DNA of 64,000 bases, taken from positions 186,001-250,000 of the forward strand of contig CAVYHD010000018.1 of assembly GCA_963768075.1 (NCBI GenBank). Direction: 5' to 3'. Position numbers and translations under genes: made by a program. The stretch comes from QHXW01 sp963768075 (GTDB lineage: Bacteria; Acidobacteriota; Terriglobia; Bryobacterales; Bryobacteraceae). The stretch's first letter is position 1. Every line of letters starts with the position of its first letter. The notes below the pieces were generated by a model, which worked only from the letters and a program-made list of their open reading frames with translations, ran no database searches and was not told where the DNA came from. Positions 8,611 through 17,945 of the stretch are shown piece by piece.

Positions 8611-8965
8611 GCCACGATTGAAGGTCGCGGGCGACGAGGATCGGACTGCAACCTATGCGGACATGTTCGCCGCCCTCGGAGCGGAGCCACGCTTGCGGAT
8701 TTTGCGGGCGCTCCTGGCGGCCCATCCCGACGGGATGGTGGTGGGGGAGATCCAGAACGAGCTTGGTATTGCGGCCTCGACGTTGTCGCATCACTTGGAA
8801 AAGCTCAAAAACGAGCACCTCATCACCATGCGCCGTGAAAGCACGTTCCTGCGATACACCGCCAACACCGCCGTTCTGGAGGAATTGCTTGGATTCCTTT
8901 TCGCCGAGTGCTGTACCCGTAACAAGGCCATTAAACCTGCGAAGATCACCCACCTCTGCAGATAG
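8603..8965 (+). CDS. arsR: ArsR-family arsenic-responsive repressor
   Basis: 120 residues with a winged-helix HTH: EPRLRILRALL (first helix), GELGIAASTLSHHLEKLK-type recognition helix (residues 49-70) and wing. Near the C-terminus Cys103-Cys104 with Cys119 resemble the As(III)-binding triad of the Acidithiobacillus-type ArsR rather than the classical CVC-in-helix site. It represses the operon it leads and releases when As(III) binds. The palindromic operator overlaps its own promoter and start codon. An internal Met21 start is possible, but no ribosome-binding site supports it. Confidence 0.9.
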   Translation: MESPRLKVAGDEDRTATYADMFAALGAEPRLRILRALLAAHPDGMVVGEIQNELGIAASTLSHHLEKLKNEHLITMRRESTFLRYTANTAVLEELLGFLFAECCTRNKAIKPAKITHLCR

Positions 8966-8977
8966 GAGGGGAAGTGC

Positions 8978-9418
8978 ATGGCGATCAAACCAAGAGTTCT
9001 GTTTCTTTGCACCGAGAACTCGTGCCGTACCCAGATGGCAGAAGCCTTTCTGCGCAAACTTACGGGCGACGAATTAGAGATCGTTAGTGCGGGAGCCGAA
9101 GCGGGCTGCTTGGACCCGCACGCGGTGGCTGCGATGCGAGAGGTCGGCATCGACATCTCATCCGCCCGGACCAAGGTGGTCGATCCATATCTCCGTCAAC
9201 GTTTTCACTACGTCATCACGCTTTGTGACCGGGAGAAGGAGCGATCATGCCCCGTGTTTCCCGGCGCGGTCTGGCGACAGACATGGCAGCTCGAGAGTCC
9301 TGCGGATCTTGAGGCGGCTGGTCTGGATCACCACTCGGCGGTGTGCCACGCGCGTGACGCAATTCGCCAGCATGTCGCTGAGTTCGTCGACAAACACCAC
9401 CACCCCAAATCAAGGTAG
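8978..9418 (+). CDS. arsC: Arsenate reductase, thioredoxin-type (LMW phosphatase fold)
   Basis: 146 residues. P-loop CTENSCR (C-X5-R) at the N-terminus, substrate-binding helix QMAEAF, and the redox cysteine pair in CDREKERSCPVFPG. Family members reduce As(V) to As(III) using an intramolecular disulfide cascade and thioredoxin. Second gene of the ars operon, 12 bases after arsR, with a GGAGG site ahead of the ATG. The last third (AGLDHHSAVCHARDAIRQHV) is the usual C-terminal helix. A second, less similar arsC closes the same operon. Confidence 0.92.
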   Translation: MAIKPRVLFLCTENSCRTQMAEAFLRKLTGDELEIVSAGAEAGCLDPHAVAAMREVGIDISSARTKVVDPYLRQRFHYVITLCDREKERSCPVFPGAVWRQTWQLESPADLEAAGLDHHSAVCHARDAIRQHVAEFVDKHHHPKSR

Positions 9419-9429
9419 GAAAGAACAAC

Positions 9430-10272
9430 ATGGACGTAAAAGAAAAAGTGCGAGAGAAATACGGCGAGGCGGCTCTTCGCGTCAAGACAGGTGGAAGCTC
9501 CTGCTGCGGATCGGCTCCGAGTTCACTCGGGTGCGTCGATCCTATAACCTCGAATCTCTATGATTCCACCCAGACGAGCGCAATACCACAAGAGGCGGTG
9601 CTTGCTTCTCTCGGCTGCGGCAATCCTACGGCGTTAGCCAAACTCAATCCAGGCGAAGCCGTCCTCGATCTCGGCTCCGGTGGCGGGATCGACGTGTTGC
9701 TATCAGCAAAGCGCGTAGGACCAACCGGCAAAGCTTACGGCCTGGACATGACCGACGAAATGTTAGTGTTGGCCCAAGAAAATCAACGCAAGGCCGGCGT
9801 CGAAAACGTCGAGTTTCTCAAAGGCGAGATCGAAAACATACCATTGCCCGACAACTCCGTCGATGTGGTCATTTCGAACTGCGTGATTAACCTCTCCACC
9901 GACAAGGATCGCGTGCTGCGCGAGACATTTCGGGTCCTCAAGCCAGGAGGCCGTTTGGCGGTCTCCGATGTCGTTGTCCGCGGCGAGGTGCCCGCCGAGG
10001 TACGCCGCAGCATGGAGTTGTGGGTCGGCTGCATTGCCGGGGCGCTTCGCGATGAAGATTACGTCTATAAGCTCGCCAAAGCGGGCTTTGATTCGATCGA
10101 TATTGAGCCGACCCGCGTATACAGCATTGAGGATGCCCGACAGTTTCTCGCTGGAGAAGGGATTGACGTCGATGCGATGGCGCCGCAAGTGGAAGGCAAG
10201 TTCATGAGCGCCTTTATCCGCGCGGTGAAACCCGCATGGAGGGAGTGCTGTGGCCCGGCGTGCTGTAGCTGA
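9430..10272 (+). CDS. arsM: Arsenite S-adenosylmethionine methyltransferase
   Basis: 280 residues. The SAM-binding motif VLDLGSGGGIDVL (residues 78-90) and the three cysteines known to bind As(III) in ArsM enzymes are all present: Cys63 in LASLGCGNP, Cys151 in ISNCVINLS and Cys201 in WVGCIAGAL. Extra cysteine pairs sit near the N-terminus (SSCCGSAP) and at the very C-terminus (ECCGPACC). It methylates arsenite to mono-, di- and trimethylated, partly volatile species. The stop codon is overlapped by the next gene, giving translational coupling. Confidence 0.95.
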   Translation: MDVKEKVREKYGEAALRVKTGGSSCCGSAPSSLGCVDPITSNLYDSTQTSAIPQEAVLASLGCGNPTALAKLNPGEAVLDLGSGGGIDVLLSAKRVGPTGKAYGLDMTDEMLVLAQENQRKAGVENVEFLKGEIENIPLPDNSVDVVISNCVINLSTDKDRVLRETFRVLKPGGRLAVSDVVVRGEVPAEVRRSMELWVGCIAGALRDEDYVYKLAKAGFDSIDIEPTRVYSIEDARQFLAGEGIDVDAMAPQVEGKFMSAFIRAVKPAWRECCGPACCS

Positions 10273-10960
10273 AGCCCTTGGAACGGCCTTTCTTCTGGCA
10301 GCCGTCGTGGGGTCCGGTATCATGGGCGAGCGGCTGGCCGGAGGAAACGTGGCGATCGCACTCCTTGCGAACACGATCGCGACCGGCGCGGCCCTAGTCG
10401 CGTTGATTCTCACGCTCGGACCGATTTCGGGAGCGCACTTTAACCCAGCCGTCACGCTCGCCGACGCTTGGCAGGGCGGGTTGGCCTGGAGCGACGCGCC
10501 AGCTTATATTGCCGCGCAGATTGGCGGTGCTTTCGCTGGCGTCGCCGCGGCTCACCTGATGTTCAGCGCGCCAGTTTTCTTCGCCTCGCATCACGCCCGA
10601 TCCGGCAGTGCCCAGCTCTTCAGTGAATTTGTGGCGACGTTCGGCCTGCTCTCCGTCATCTGGGGCTGCGCACGGCTCCGGTCTTCCGTCGTGCCGTTCG
10701 CGGTCGGGGCCTACATAACGGCCGCTTACTGGTTCACAGCATCGACGTCTTTCGCAAATCCGGCCGTGACGCTGGCCCGCGCCGCATCGGATACGTTTGC
10801 CGGAATTCGACCCGTGGATGCCCCCGGATTTATCGTTGCTCAGCTAGCGGGCGCGGCCGCGGCCACAGCTCTATTTCGTTGGCTTGTGCCGACGCTTCCC
10901 GAAGATTCGGAGCAGGTCATCGTCCCACACGCTCAACTGGAAAGTACCCATGTCCGATAA
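10250..10960 (+). CDS. aqpS: Aquaglyceroporin-type channel (MIP family), arsenite permeation
   Basis: 236 residues with six hydrophobic segments and both pore motifs: GAHFNPAVTLAD and SFANPAVTLAR. After the second NPA the residue is valine where water-selective aquaporins have the filter arginine, as reported for the arsenite-conducting AqpS of rhizobia; this should give a wider pore. It starts at GTG 10250 within the end of arsM (23-base overlap) with GGAGGGAG at 10238-10245. In an operon that lacks ArsB/Acr3, it would let As(OH)3 made by ArsC leave down its gradient. Confidence 0.92.
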   Translation: MARRAVAEALGTAFLLAAVVGSGIMGERLAGGNVAIALLANTIATGAALVALILTLGPISGAHFNPAVTLADAWQGGLAWSDAPAYIAAQIGGAFAGVAAAHLMFSAPVFFASHHARSGSAQLFSEFVATFGLLSVIWGCARLRSSVVPFAVGAYITAAYWFTASTSFANPAVTLARAASDTFAGIRPVDAPGFIVAQLAGAAAATALFRWLVPTLPEDSEQVIVPHAQLESTHVR

Positions 10961-11390
10961 GAAACGAGTCCTCATTCTCTGCACTGGCAATTCAGCCCGG
11001 AGCCAGATGGCCGAAGGCTTGTTACGCCGTGAGGCAGGAGATCGCTTCGAAGTCTTCAGCGCTGGGACCAAGCCGAGCCGGGTTCGACCTGAGGCAATCG
11101 CCGTCATGCGAGAGTTGGGCATCGATATCTCCAACTATCGCTCGAAAAGCGTAGACGAGTTTACCCGCCAGTCGTTCGACTACGTTCTCACGGTCTGCGA
11201 CAGTGCCAAGGAAAGCTGCCCTATTTTTCCCGGCAAAAGCGTGTTGATCCATCAGAGCTTTGAAGATCCGGGCGCCCTTCAAGGTTCCGCAGAGGGACGG
11301 CTCGCGCTTTTTCGCCGCGTCCGCGACGAGATGAGGCGCTACCTCAGCACTTTCCCGCAGCCTAGTGTGCCCTATATCGTCGAATCGTAG
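10950..11390 (+). CDS. arsC: Second arsenate reductase, LMW phosphatase fold
   Basis: 146 residues from ATG 10950, overlapping the aquaporin stop by 11 bases. P-loop CTGNSAR, helix QMAEGLLR and redox pair CDSAKESCPIFPG. It differs from the first ArsC in the P-loop (second cysteine replaced by alanine) and in the C-terminal region (SFEDPGALQGSAEGRLALFRRVRDE), which is typical of the common thioredoxin-coupled arsenate reductases. Last gene of the ars operon. Confidence 0.92.
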   Translation: MSDKKRVLILCTGNSARSQMAEGLLRREAGDRFEVFSAGTKPSRVRPEAIAVMRELGIDISNYRSKSVDEFTRQSFDYVLTVCDSAKESCPIFPGKSVLIHQSFEDPGALQGSAEGRLALFRRVRDEMRRYLSTFPQPSVPYIVES

Positions 11391-11754
11391 AAAACCGCGC
11401 AGGCGATGTCGGAAGTTGCGCGGTCTGGTTCACGGATGACGAATCACGCCCGTTCGGCAGTGGTTCGGCGACGATATGCAGTTTCGGTTCACCATCAAAG
11501 CCCAGCGTTTTCCTAAAATGGAGCCACATCCGGCTCGTCGTTTATTGAAAACACGGACCGGGCTAACATTCGATAGCATGCCGACTTCAGAGGAGTCGTC
11601 TCCAAGAACGCCGTCCCAGACGCCACGGAACAAGTTTGGCCGGAAATCCGTTATTGCTGTAGAGATCATCTTTGGAAATGACGATCGTCCCTACGAAGAC
11701 AATGTTCACTTTTTTGCTGGTCCGATTTCCCAAGACTGGCGCCTTGGAGGATAC
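11391..11754. other. Intergenic region after the ars operon
   Basis: 364 bases. The upstream part of the following frame (11476-11754) translates without domain or signal features and was excluded from the gene because a better start exists at 11755. No clear terminator or gene seen. Confidence 0.3.
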
Positions 11755-12513
11755 GTGGCGAAAAGTCTCAAGGTGATTCTTCTTCTGAGTCTGCTCTGTT
11801 CTTTTGCCGCCGTGATGGCGCAGCAATTTCCCTTGTGGGAGCGGCTGCTTCGCTACTACGGCGGCAAAACCGATGACACGCCGGTGCCTTCGATGAAGAT
11901 GGGCAATCACATGCAGATGTCGCTCCGGGGCAAGCCGCAACCGGGAGACAAACAGCGCGCCGAGCAGATCGTCGCCGCCGCGCGTAACGTGATTGCACAT
12001 TATTCCGATGTGAATACCGCGCTTCGAGACGGCTACAGGCCGTTTCATCCCACCGGTAAACTGGGCGAAGAGGTCCACTACACGAACTATCGCTACGCCC
12101 GCCTGGAGCAGCGCCAAGTGAACTACGATCGTCCGGGATCGATCCTGTACAAACGCACGCCGGAGGGCATGAAGGCCGTGGGCGTCATGTACACCGCCCC
12201 GCAAGGTTCGACGCCGGAACATCTGAATGCAGTCGCTCCGCTAAGTATCGCGACTTGGCACCGTCACGTGGATTTCTGCGGCGGACCGCGAAGCTTGCCT
12301 CTCGCAGAGCTATCCGGGCCGCATGCGCAGTTTGGCCCGCAAGGGAGTATCCACACCGAAGAGACATGCAAAGAGGCGCACGGACTTTGGATTCCAGTGG
12401 TCTTCGGATGGATGACTCATGTCTACCCCAACGCAAAGTCCCCCAACAACGTGTGGGCCGGAATGGACATGCATATGGATGCCAACACCGACGACGAACA
12501 AATGAAGAAGTAA
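11755..12513 (+). CDS. Exported Met/His-rich protein of unknown function
   Basis: 252 residues from GTG 11755, chosen because GGAGG (11746-11750) sits just upstream and the frame then opens with a signal peptide (KSLKVILLLSLLCSFAAVMA). The mature part has MKMGNHMQMS and, at the C-terminus, WAGMDMHMDAN, plus WHRHVDFCGGP and HTEETCKEAHG, arrangements that could bind copper or another soft metal. I do not recognise a named family. The start at 11476 would bury the signal peptide and is rejected. Confidence 0.7.
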   Translation: MAKSLKVILLLSLLCSFAAVMAQQFPLWERLLRYYGGKTDDTPVPSMKMGNHMQMSLRGKPQPGDKQRAEQIVAAARNVIAHYSDVNTALRDGYRPFHPTGKLGEEVHYTNYRYARLEQRQVNYDRPGSILYKRTPEGMKAVGVMYTAPQGSTPEHLNAVAPLSIATWHRHVDFCGGPRSLPLAELSGPHAQFGPQGSIHTEETCKEAHGLWIPVVFGWMTHVYPNAKSPNNVWAGMDMHMDANTDDEQMKK

Positions 12514-12588
12514 GTGTACAGCCCCGCGCCTCGGTAGTGCGTTTTGCTGCCTGGTTTGCGCCAGGGTGCGGATTGTCGCCGGGGAATC

Positions 12589-13941
12589 TTACGTAAGCAG
12601 CGCCCCAATCTTCTTGGTCGCTGTCGGGAACTTACCAATACCAGCGCCTACCACTTCATCCGCCACCGTCACATAGACATCGGCGACCGTCCCGGTGATG
12701 CGGGTGTGAGCACCTTTGTCCAGCCTCTTGCTTCCCCCGGCCACAAGCATCGCCAAGCCGCTATTCTTATGGGGATTGGCCTCGGCATGTTCGTGGACGA
12801 AAATCAGGCTAGTGTGGTCGAACAGCGTGCCATCGCCTTCCGGAACTGATTCGAGCTTCGCCACCAGATACGCGAACTCCTCCACGTGCCAGCGGCAGAT
12901 GTCGCGCAGCACGTGGATGCCATCCGTTCCGTCCGCACCAGACGTCTTGTCTGGCGAGTGCGTGTAGTCATGATGCCGCGCCGAGTTATAGCCAAGCCAC
13001 GGGAACCGCGTCAGGCTCTGGCATTTCGTCAGCATATAAGAAGCGACGCGCGTTTGACGCATCGCCAGTGCCTGCACCAGCAGGTGGCTCTGCAATTTCG
13101 CAATTCGCGGCCAATCCTTCATGTCGCCGTCGAAGTCGGGCGGATCAACCCGTGCGTACTCCGGAGGCAGCCCGGCAATGGAGCGCTCCAAATCCCGGAT
13201 ACTCGACAAATGCTCGTCCATCCGGGCCTTATCGTCTCCCGGCAGTGACTTCTCAAGCGTCGAGGCATCCTCCCGCACTGCATCCAGAATGCTGCGCTTC
13301 CGATTCACCCAGCCCTCTTCGCGCGCACCAAACAAGCGATCAAACAGCCGGTGCGGAATCATCTCGGGCGGCAGCGCCCGCTCGTAGCCCGCCCAGCTCA
13401 TGTTGCGCTGCATGCTCTCGCCGAAAGATTCCTGAGCCACACCAATCTGCAGCGAGCGGAAGCGCGAATCCCCGCCGATCTTCCCCGCAATAATCTGGTC
13501 AATCGACGGCCCGCTCGGTCCGCGGCCGGTGAAATCCAGGCCGGTCATCAAACCGCTCATGGAGTTCGTATGGCCGTTCCCTTTGCCGCTGGCGGCCGCA
13601 TTGTCCACACCGCTCAGCACGTGAATGTCCTTGCGCCAGGCGGCAAGCGGAGAGAGGCATGGAGTCAGTTCGTAGTCGCTCCCTTCTTCCGCGGGAATCC
13701 AGTAGCGCTCCGGAATGCCGTTCCCGTTGAACCACAGAACAAAACGGGTTTCAATCGGCTTCTCCGCCACGGTCGCATTGGCCGCCGCGGTCGGGGGAGT
13801 GGCCGCGTAAGCGGTCCCCGTCGAATTGAACATCGACACCAGTGGCGGAAGGCCGATCACGATCTTCGCTCCGGCTGCGGTGAGCCCTTTCAGCAGCGCC
13901 CTGCGGGACGTTCTAATGCGATTGGTGATTATCTGCGACAT
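12589..13941 (-). CDS. DUF1552 secreted protein
   Basis: 450 residues with a twin-arginine-like leader (residues 9-45, SRRALLKGLTAAGAKIVIG) suggesting Tat export. The body carries DUF1552 features: FNGNGIPERYW, GVDNAAASGKGNGHTNSMSG, and SLIFVHEHAEANPHKN near the end, a sulfatase-superfamily-like fold also found in DUF1501 proteins. The family is nearly always paired with DUF1592 cytochromes in Planctomycetes and Acidobacteriota. It overlaps the upstream partner by 29 bases, so the two are co-translated. Function unknown. Confidence 0.88.
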   Translation of the reverse strand: MSQIITNRIRTSRRALLKGLTAAGAKIVIGLPPLVSMFNSTGTAYAATPPTAAANATVAEKPIETRFVLWFNGNGIPERYWIPAEEGSDYELTPCLSPLAAWRKDIHVLSGVDNAAASGKGNGHTNSMSGLMTGLDFTGRGPSGPSIDQIIAGKIGGDSRFRSLQIGVAQESFGESMQRNMSWAGYERALPPEMIPHRLFDRLFGAREEGWVNRKRSILDAVREDASTLEKSLPGDDKARMDEHLSSIRDLERSIAGLPPEYARVDPPDFDGDMKDWPRIAKLQSHLLVQALAMRQTRVASYMLTKCQSLTRFPWLGYNSARHHDYTHSPDKTSGADGTDGIHVLRDICRWHVEEFAYLVAKLESVPEGDGTLFDHTSLIFVHEHAEANPHKNSGLAMLVAGGSKRLDKGAHTRITGTVADVYVTVADEVVGAGIGKFPTATKKIGALLT

Positions 13942-15901
13942 TCAGCCTCGCCCTCTCCTGGGGAAATTCTCTGAACAGCACCATTGACAATATTAACTCA
14001 TTAAAGCGGAAACCTGAATTGCGAAAGTCGTCAGTGACGAACCGGATCAGAGGCCGGTCGGCCGCCGTTTCGCCTCTTCCGGCCTGAAACCGGAAATACT
14101 GCTTCACAATGCACTCCTGGCATTGGGAACTCTTCGCCAGCACCGCACCCAACTGTTCCGGCGACGAAAACTCCGAATTCGGAATGCCGGCAACGTACGC
14201 ATTCGTGTTCAACGGCAGGGTGACGATTCGCTTCGGTGCGGGATGTTTTTCATCTTCGTCGTCGTCCTCATACGATTTCTTGCTGAATTCAAGGACCATC
14301 TGTTCTCTTCGCGCCCCAACCGCGTCGAACTTCTCCAGCCCGAATCCCACGGCATCCATCAGCTTGTGGCAGGTGGCGCACGAAGCATTGGTCGTGTGTT
14401 CCGACATTCGGTCGCGATTGGTCTGGGGCTTGGCCTCAGTCACCGGTGGCAGATTCGTGTTCACGCCCGGCGGCGGATCCGGCACATGCTGACAAAGGAA
14501 CTGTTCCCGCACAAAGAGGCCCCGCGCCGTGGGTGATGAATCCTCCGGTTTCGCCGTCAATGCCAGAAACAAACCTTGCCCTAAAATCCCCGCCCGTTCA
14601 GAGTTCGCTGGAAATGCCACGCGTTCGAAATCCCTGGCCGGCGCCGGTACGTCATAGATCCGTGCCAGTTCCGGGCTGACGTACCCATATTTGGCGGTAA
14701 AAAGATCCATGAAGTTACCGTCATTCCATACCAGGTCGGAGACAAACGTGCGCGCCTCTGTGATCATGGCGTTCGCTGTTTCACGCGTAAAATACGGGAA
14801 CTTGCGCCGGTCCTTGCTCGCTGTCGTCAACCGGTCAAATCGCAGCCATTGGCTGACAAACTCATCCAGCGATTCGTGAGCCCGCGGATCCGACAGCATG
14901 CGCCGCACCTGCTTCTCCACGCCCGCCCGGGTCGCCAATTCCCCATGCTCAGCGGCGGCGAAAAGCTCGGCATCGGGCATCGTGTCCCACACCGAATACG
15001 AAAGCCGGCTGGCCGTCGCCCACGCCTTCAATTTCGGGTCTGACGTTGTGTTGATCCAAAACAGGAAGTTCGGCGATTGGAGCATCGCCTCCACCACCAA
15101 CTGCGCGCCCTTCAGGAAGTCCGGCTCTTTTGCCAGCAGCGCTTCGTAGCGCTGCTGCTCCCGTGGTTCGAGCGGGCGACGGAACGCCTTCCGTCCGAAT
15201 TCCCGCACGAACCGCTTCCCACACTCCGGCGAAGGCTTACAGGAAAGCAGCGCGTGCGTATCGCCACCGCGAAAGGCCGATCGCGCCAGGTTCTCCGCGG
15301 CATTGCTGTAAGCCTCCAGCAGCAGGGGCGAAAGGCTCTGCCCGCGGGACTGGTCCAAAAACCCGTTGACGAAATCTTCCGGCGGAAATTGCATTGCCGG
15401 TCCTGTTTGGTCGCCCAACAAATCGCGCACCGTGTGGTTGTATTGGCTGTGTGTCAAGCGGCGCAGCTGCGCATCCTGCGCCGCGCCCCCGCCTTCACTT
15501 TCCAGCTCTTGATACTTCAGCGCCGTCGCCAACTCGGTGCCAGACAATTGTGCCAGCTTCGCAATCCACGCTTTCAATACTGCTTCGTCGGGGCTGCCCG
15601 GCTTAATCCGCTCGCCGCCGGTGTGCGGCATCCGCGCCGTCGGCTTTCGCAGGAGAAGCGACCCGTCCAGATTTTGCCGGTCCACCAAAACAACCAGCGA
15701 ATTCCCAAAAGCGGCGATCTTATCGGCATCAGCATCCGCCTCGGGAAAATGCAGCCGAGTCGCCGACGCCACGCCATCCGTGTTGTGACAGGCACGGCAG
15801 TTTGCCTTCTCGAGAATCGGGAAAAGGGTGGTCCGGAAATCGCCACTCTGCCCCCACGATACGCCGCCTGCCAACACCAACAAAATCATGCGGTTAACCA
15901 C
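13913..15901 (-). CDS. Planctomycete-type cytochrome with DUF1587/1592/1588/1585 modules
   Basis: About 662 residues from GTG 15901, which has GGAGAG five bases upstream; ATG 15946 and ATG 15889 are alternatives, while the longest frame (to 16183) overlaps the divergent gene. A short signal peptide (MILLVLAGGVSWG) leads into a heme motif, CRACHNTDG, then LRRLTHSQYNHTVRDLLGD (DUF1587), the DUF1592 and DUF1595 blocks, DUF1588 with CATCHKLMDAVGFGLE and a C-terminal DUF1585 module ending in the MV-REFPQERAR region. Proposed roles in degrading complex polymers are by association only. Partner of the DUF1552 gene. Confidence 0.88.
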   Translation of the reverse strand: MVNRMILLVLAGGVSWGQSGDFRTTLFPILEKANCRACHNTDGVASATRLHFPEADADADKIAAFGNSLVVLVDRQNLDGSLLLRKPTARMPHTGGERIKPGSPDEAVLKAWIAKLAQLSGTELATALKYQELESEGGGAAQDAQLRRLTHSQYNHTVRDLLGDQTGPAMQFPPEDFVNGFLDQSRGQSLSPLLLEAYSNAAENLARSAFRGGDTHALLSCKPSPECGKRFVREFGRKAFRRPLEPREQQRYEALLAKEPDFLKGAQLVVEAMLQSPNFLFWINTTSDPKLKAWATASRLSYSVWDTMPDAELFAAAEHGELATRAGVEKQVRRMLSDPRAHESLDEFVSQWLRFDRLTTASKDRRKFPYFTRETANAMITEARTFVSDLVWNDGNFMDLFTAKYGYVSPELARIYDVPAPARDFERVAFPANSERAGILGQGLFLALTAKPEDSSPTARGLFVREQFLCQHVPDPPPGVNTNLPPVTEAKPQTNRDRMSEHTTNASCATCHKLMDAVGFGLEKFDAVGARREQMVLEFSKKSYEDDDEDEKHPAPKRIVTLPLNTNAYVAGIPNSEFSSPEQLGAVLAKSSQCQECIVKQYFRFQAGRGETAADRPLIRFVTDDFRNSGFRFNELILSMVLFREFPQERARLNVADNHQSH

Positions 15902-15965
15902 GAAAACTCTCCATCGGACCCGGTTTTCTTCCGCCGCGCCGTTCATCCCTGTAGAATAGCAGGAG

Positions 15966-17945
15966 ATGCGCCAGCTTATTGCGTCCCTCCTCTTTTTTGC
16001 AGTCGCCGCGCCGGCAGCGACCGAACGCGAGGTCGCGGAGTGGGCGATCCGCTGGGAAGGTAGTTTGATCCTGGAAGGGTCAAACCAGCCCATCCGCGAT
16101 CTCTCCCAATTACCTCCCGGCGACTTCCACATTGCCTCCATCGACCTGAGCGGCGCCGTCATGCACCCCGTCGAGCTCCGCAAACTCGAAGGCCTTACGC
16201 ATCTGCGGCAGCTTTATCTGCCGGGCCGAATCTGGAACCCCGGCGCAGGCAGAGAAGACAAAACGGGTGTGTTTGAAGCCCTCGCCTCGCTAACTTCCGT
16301 CGAGCGCCTGGCCTTCAGCTGGCATTTCCAAACGAATATCGCAGTCAACGACAAAGACATCGACAAGCTCGCTCCCTGGTCCGGCCTAAAACAACTCCGA
16401 TGCGCGCAATGCCGCCTCGGCAAACCCAAGTTGTCGGTCTTCTCGCAACTGCGCGATCTCGACCTCGGCGACAATCCCTTTACCGACGAAGGCATGGCTT
16501 CCCTCGCCGGGCTAACAAACCTGAAACATCTCATTTTGCGGAACACGCTGGTCACCGACAATGGCCTCAAGTATCTGGAGAATCTGACCGCTCTTGAAGA
16601 ACTCGATCTCTCCGGGACTCGCGTTACAGGCCGCGGGCTCGAGCATCTCAGAAACTTGAAATCGATTCGCAGCTTGAATCTACTAGGCGCGCAGGTACCC
16701 GATGAATCCATGGACATCCTCGCCGGCATGAAATCGCTGGAGGTCTTGAACCTCTACCGGACACTGGTGACGAACTCCGGCCTAGCCAGTCTGCATTCTT
16801 TGAAAAGCCTTACCGACGTCGATGTCCGCTACAGCCGTGTCACCACCAATGGTGTCGAAGCGCTGCGCGCTGCCCTGCCCGCAGTCAAGGTCCGTTTCGA
16901 TGGAGCCGCTCTATCCAGAACGCCTCCGGCCGGCGCCGCTAAGCCCACGGGTTCCTCTCCCCAGGCCATCGCCACTTGGGTCCGCCTGATGGGCGGAAGC
17001 GCGGAGCTGGTGGATGGCCACCTTACATCCGTTAACCTGGCTTCCACCTCTTTGAGTGATGCGCAGCTCGCCTTTCTCGAAAATCTCCGTCACCTCCAAA
17101 AACTCGAGCTCCAGGTAACGCAAGTCTCCGATCTGGGCCTGACCTCTGTACAGCGGCTCACCGGTCTTCGCGAACTCAATCTCAGCAACACCACCGTCTC
17201 GTCAACAGGCCTCTCGAAGCTCGCCACATTGAGCCACCTCGAAACTCTCAAGCTGGCCGGGACGCTGGTCGACGGGCCGGGACTGGCCCAGTTAAAAGGG
17301 CTAACGGCATTGCGCGATCTCGATCTGTCCGGTTCGCATATTGCCGATCGCGGTCTTGAAAACATCGCCTTGCTCACCGGCCTGCGTACCGTGCGGCTCC
17401 GCTTTCTCGACATCACCGACGCCGGCTTAAGCGGAATCGCCAAACTCGCGAACCTCGAAAGCCTGGATCTCAGCAGCACCGAAATCACCGACGCCGGACT
17501 CAAACAAGTCGCCGCCCTCACCAACCTGCGCGAGCTTTATTTGAACTACACCGGCATCGGCAACACCGGTCTCGCGGCCTTGCAACCCTTGCAGCAACTC
17601 CAGCGACTCGAACTGATCCACACCCACGGCAACGACGAGGGCATCGCTTCAGTCGCTGGGCTGAAGAACTTACGCGTTGCCAAGCTCGACTACCTGACAC
17701 TCGATGACCACGCTGTCGTGTTTCTGAAGGATCTTCCCCGGTTGCGTGAGTTGAGCCTCGATGCCACCAGCATTACCGATCAGGGCGCTCAAACTCTGCG
17801 CTCCATGACTGAGCTGCGCACCCTCAACATCTATCACACGCTGGTCACGGAGAATGCAATGCTTGCCCTGAAAACCGCTCTGCCCGAGTGCCAAATCGTA
17901 TTCGATCGTGATTCAGCCTTACCCAACCGGAGAATCCGCCAATGA
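15966..17945 (+). CDS. Exported leucine-rich-repeat protein, long form
   Basis: 659 residues: signal peptide (MRQLIASLLFFAVAAPAAT), a short N-terminal module, then two blocks of about 24-residue leucine-rich repeats (L-x-x-L-x-L-x-x-T-x-V/I-T-D-x-G-L), roughly residues 140-310 and 355-650, separated by a Pro/Ala linker (TPPAGAAKPTGSSPQ). The repeat type is the bacterial cysteine-free LRR common in Planctomycetes and Acidobacteriota, likely periplasmic or surface ligand binding. It is co-translated with the next LRR gene (ATGA overlap) and divergent from the DUF1592/DUF1552 pair. Confidence 0.85.
   Translation: MRQLIASLLFFAVAAPAATEREVAEWAIRWEGSLILEGSNQPIRDLSQLPPGDFHIASIDLSGAVMHPVELRKLEGLTHLRQLYLPGRIWNPGAGREDKTGVFEALASLTSVERLAFSWHFQTNIAVNDKDIDKLAPWSGLKQLRCAQCRLGKPKLSVFSQLRDLDLGDNPFTDEGMASLAGLTNLKHLILRNTLVTDNGLKYLENLTALEELDLSGTRVTGRGLEHLRNLKSIRSLNLLGAQVPDESMDILAGMKSLEVLNLYRTLVTNSGLASLHSLKSLTDVDVRYSRVTTNGVEALRAALPAVKVRFDGAALSRTPPAGAAKPTGSSPQAIATWVRLMGGSAELVDGHLTSVNLASTSLSDAQLAFLENLRHLQKLELQVTQVSDLGLTSVQRLTGLRELNLSNTTVSSTGLSKLATLSHLETLKLAGTLVDGPGLAQLKGLTALRDLDLSGSHIADRGLENIALLTGLRTVRLRFLDITDAGLSGIAKLANLESLDLSSTEITDAGLKQVAALTNLRELYLNYTGIGNTGLAALQPLQQLQRLELIHTHGNDEGIASVAGLKNLRVAKLDYLTLDDHAVVFLKDLPRLRELSLDATSITDQGAQTLRSMTELRTLNIYHTLVTENAMLALKTALPECQIVFDRDSALPNRRIRQ

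Noticed and set aside
12550..12565. CCTGG/CCAGG hairpin between convergent genes as a terminator
   Set aside because: Only five base pairs and no T-run on either strand; too weak to call.
15077..16063. Long + strand frame (328 codons) opposite the DUF1592 gene
   Set aside because: Antisense to a gene with clear domains; its translation is Arg/Gln-rich without motifs, a GC-codon shadow.
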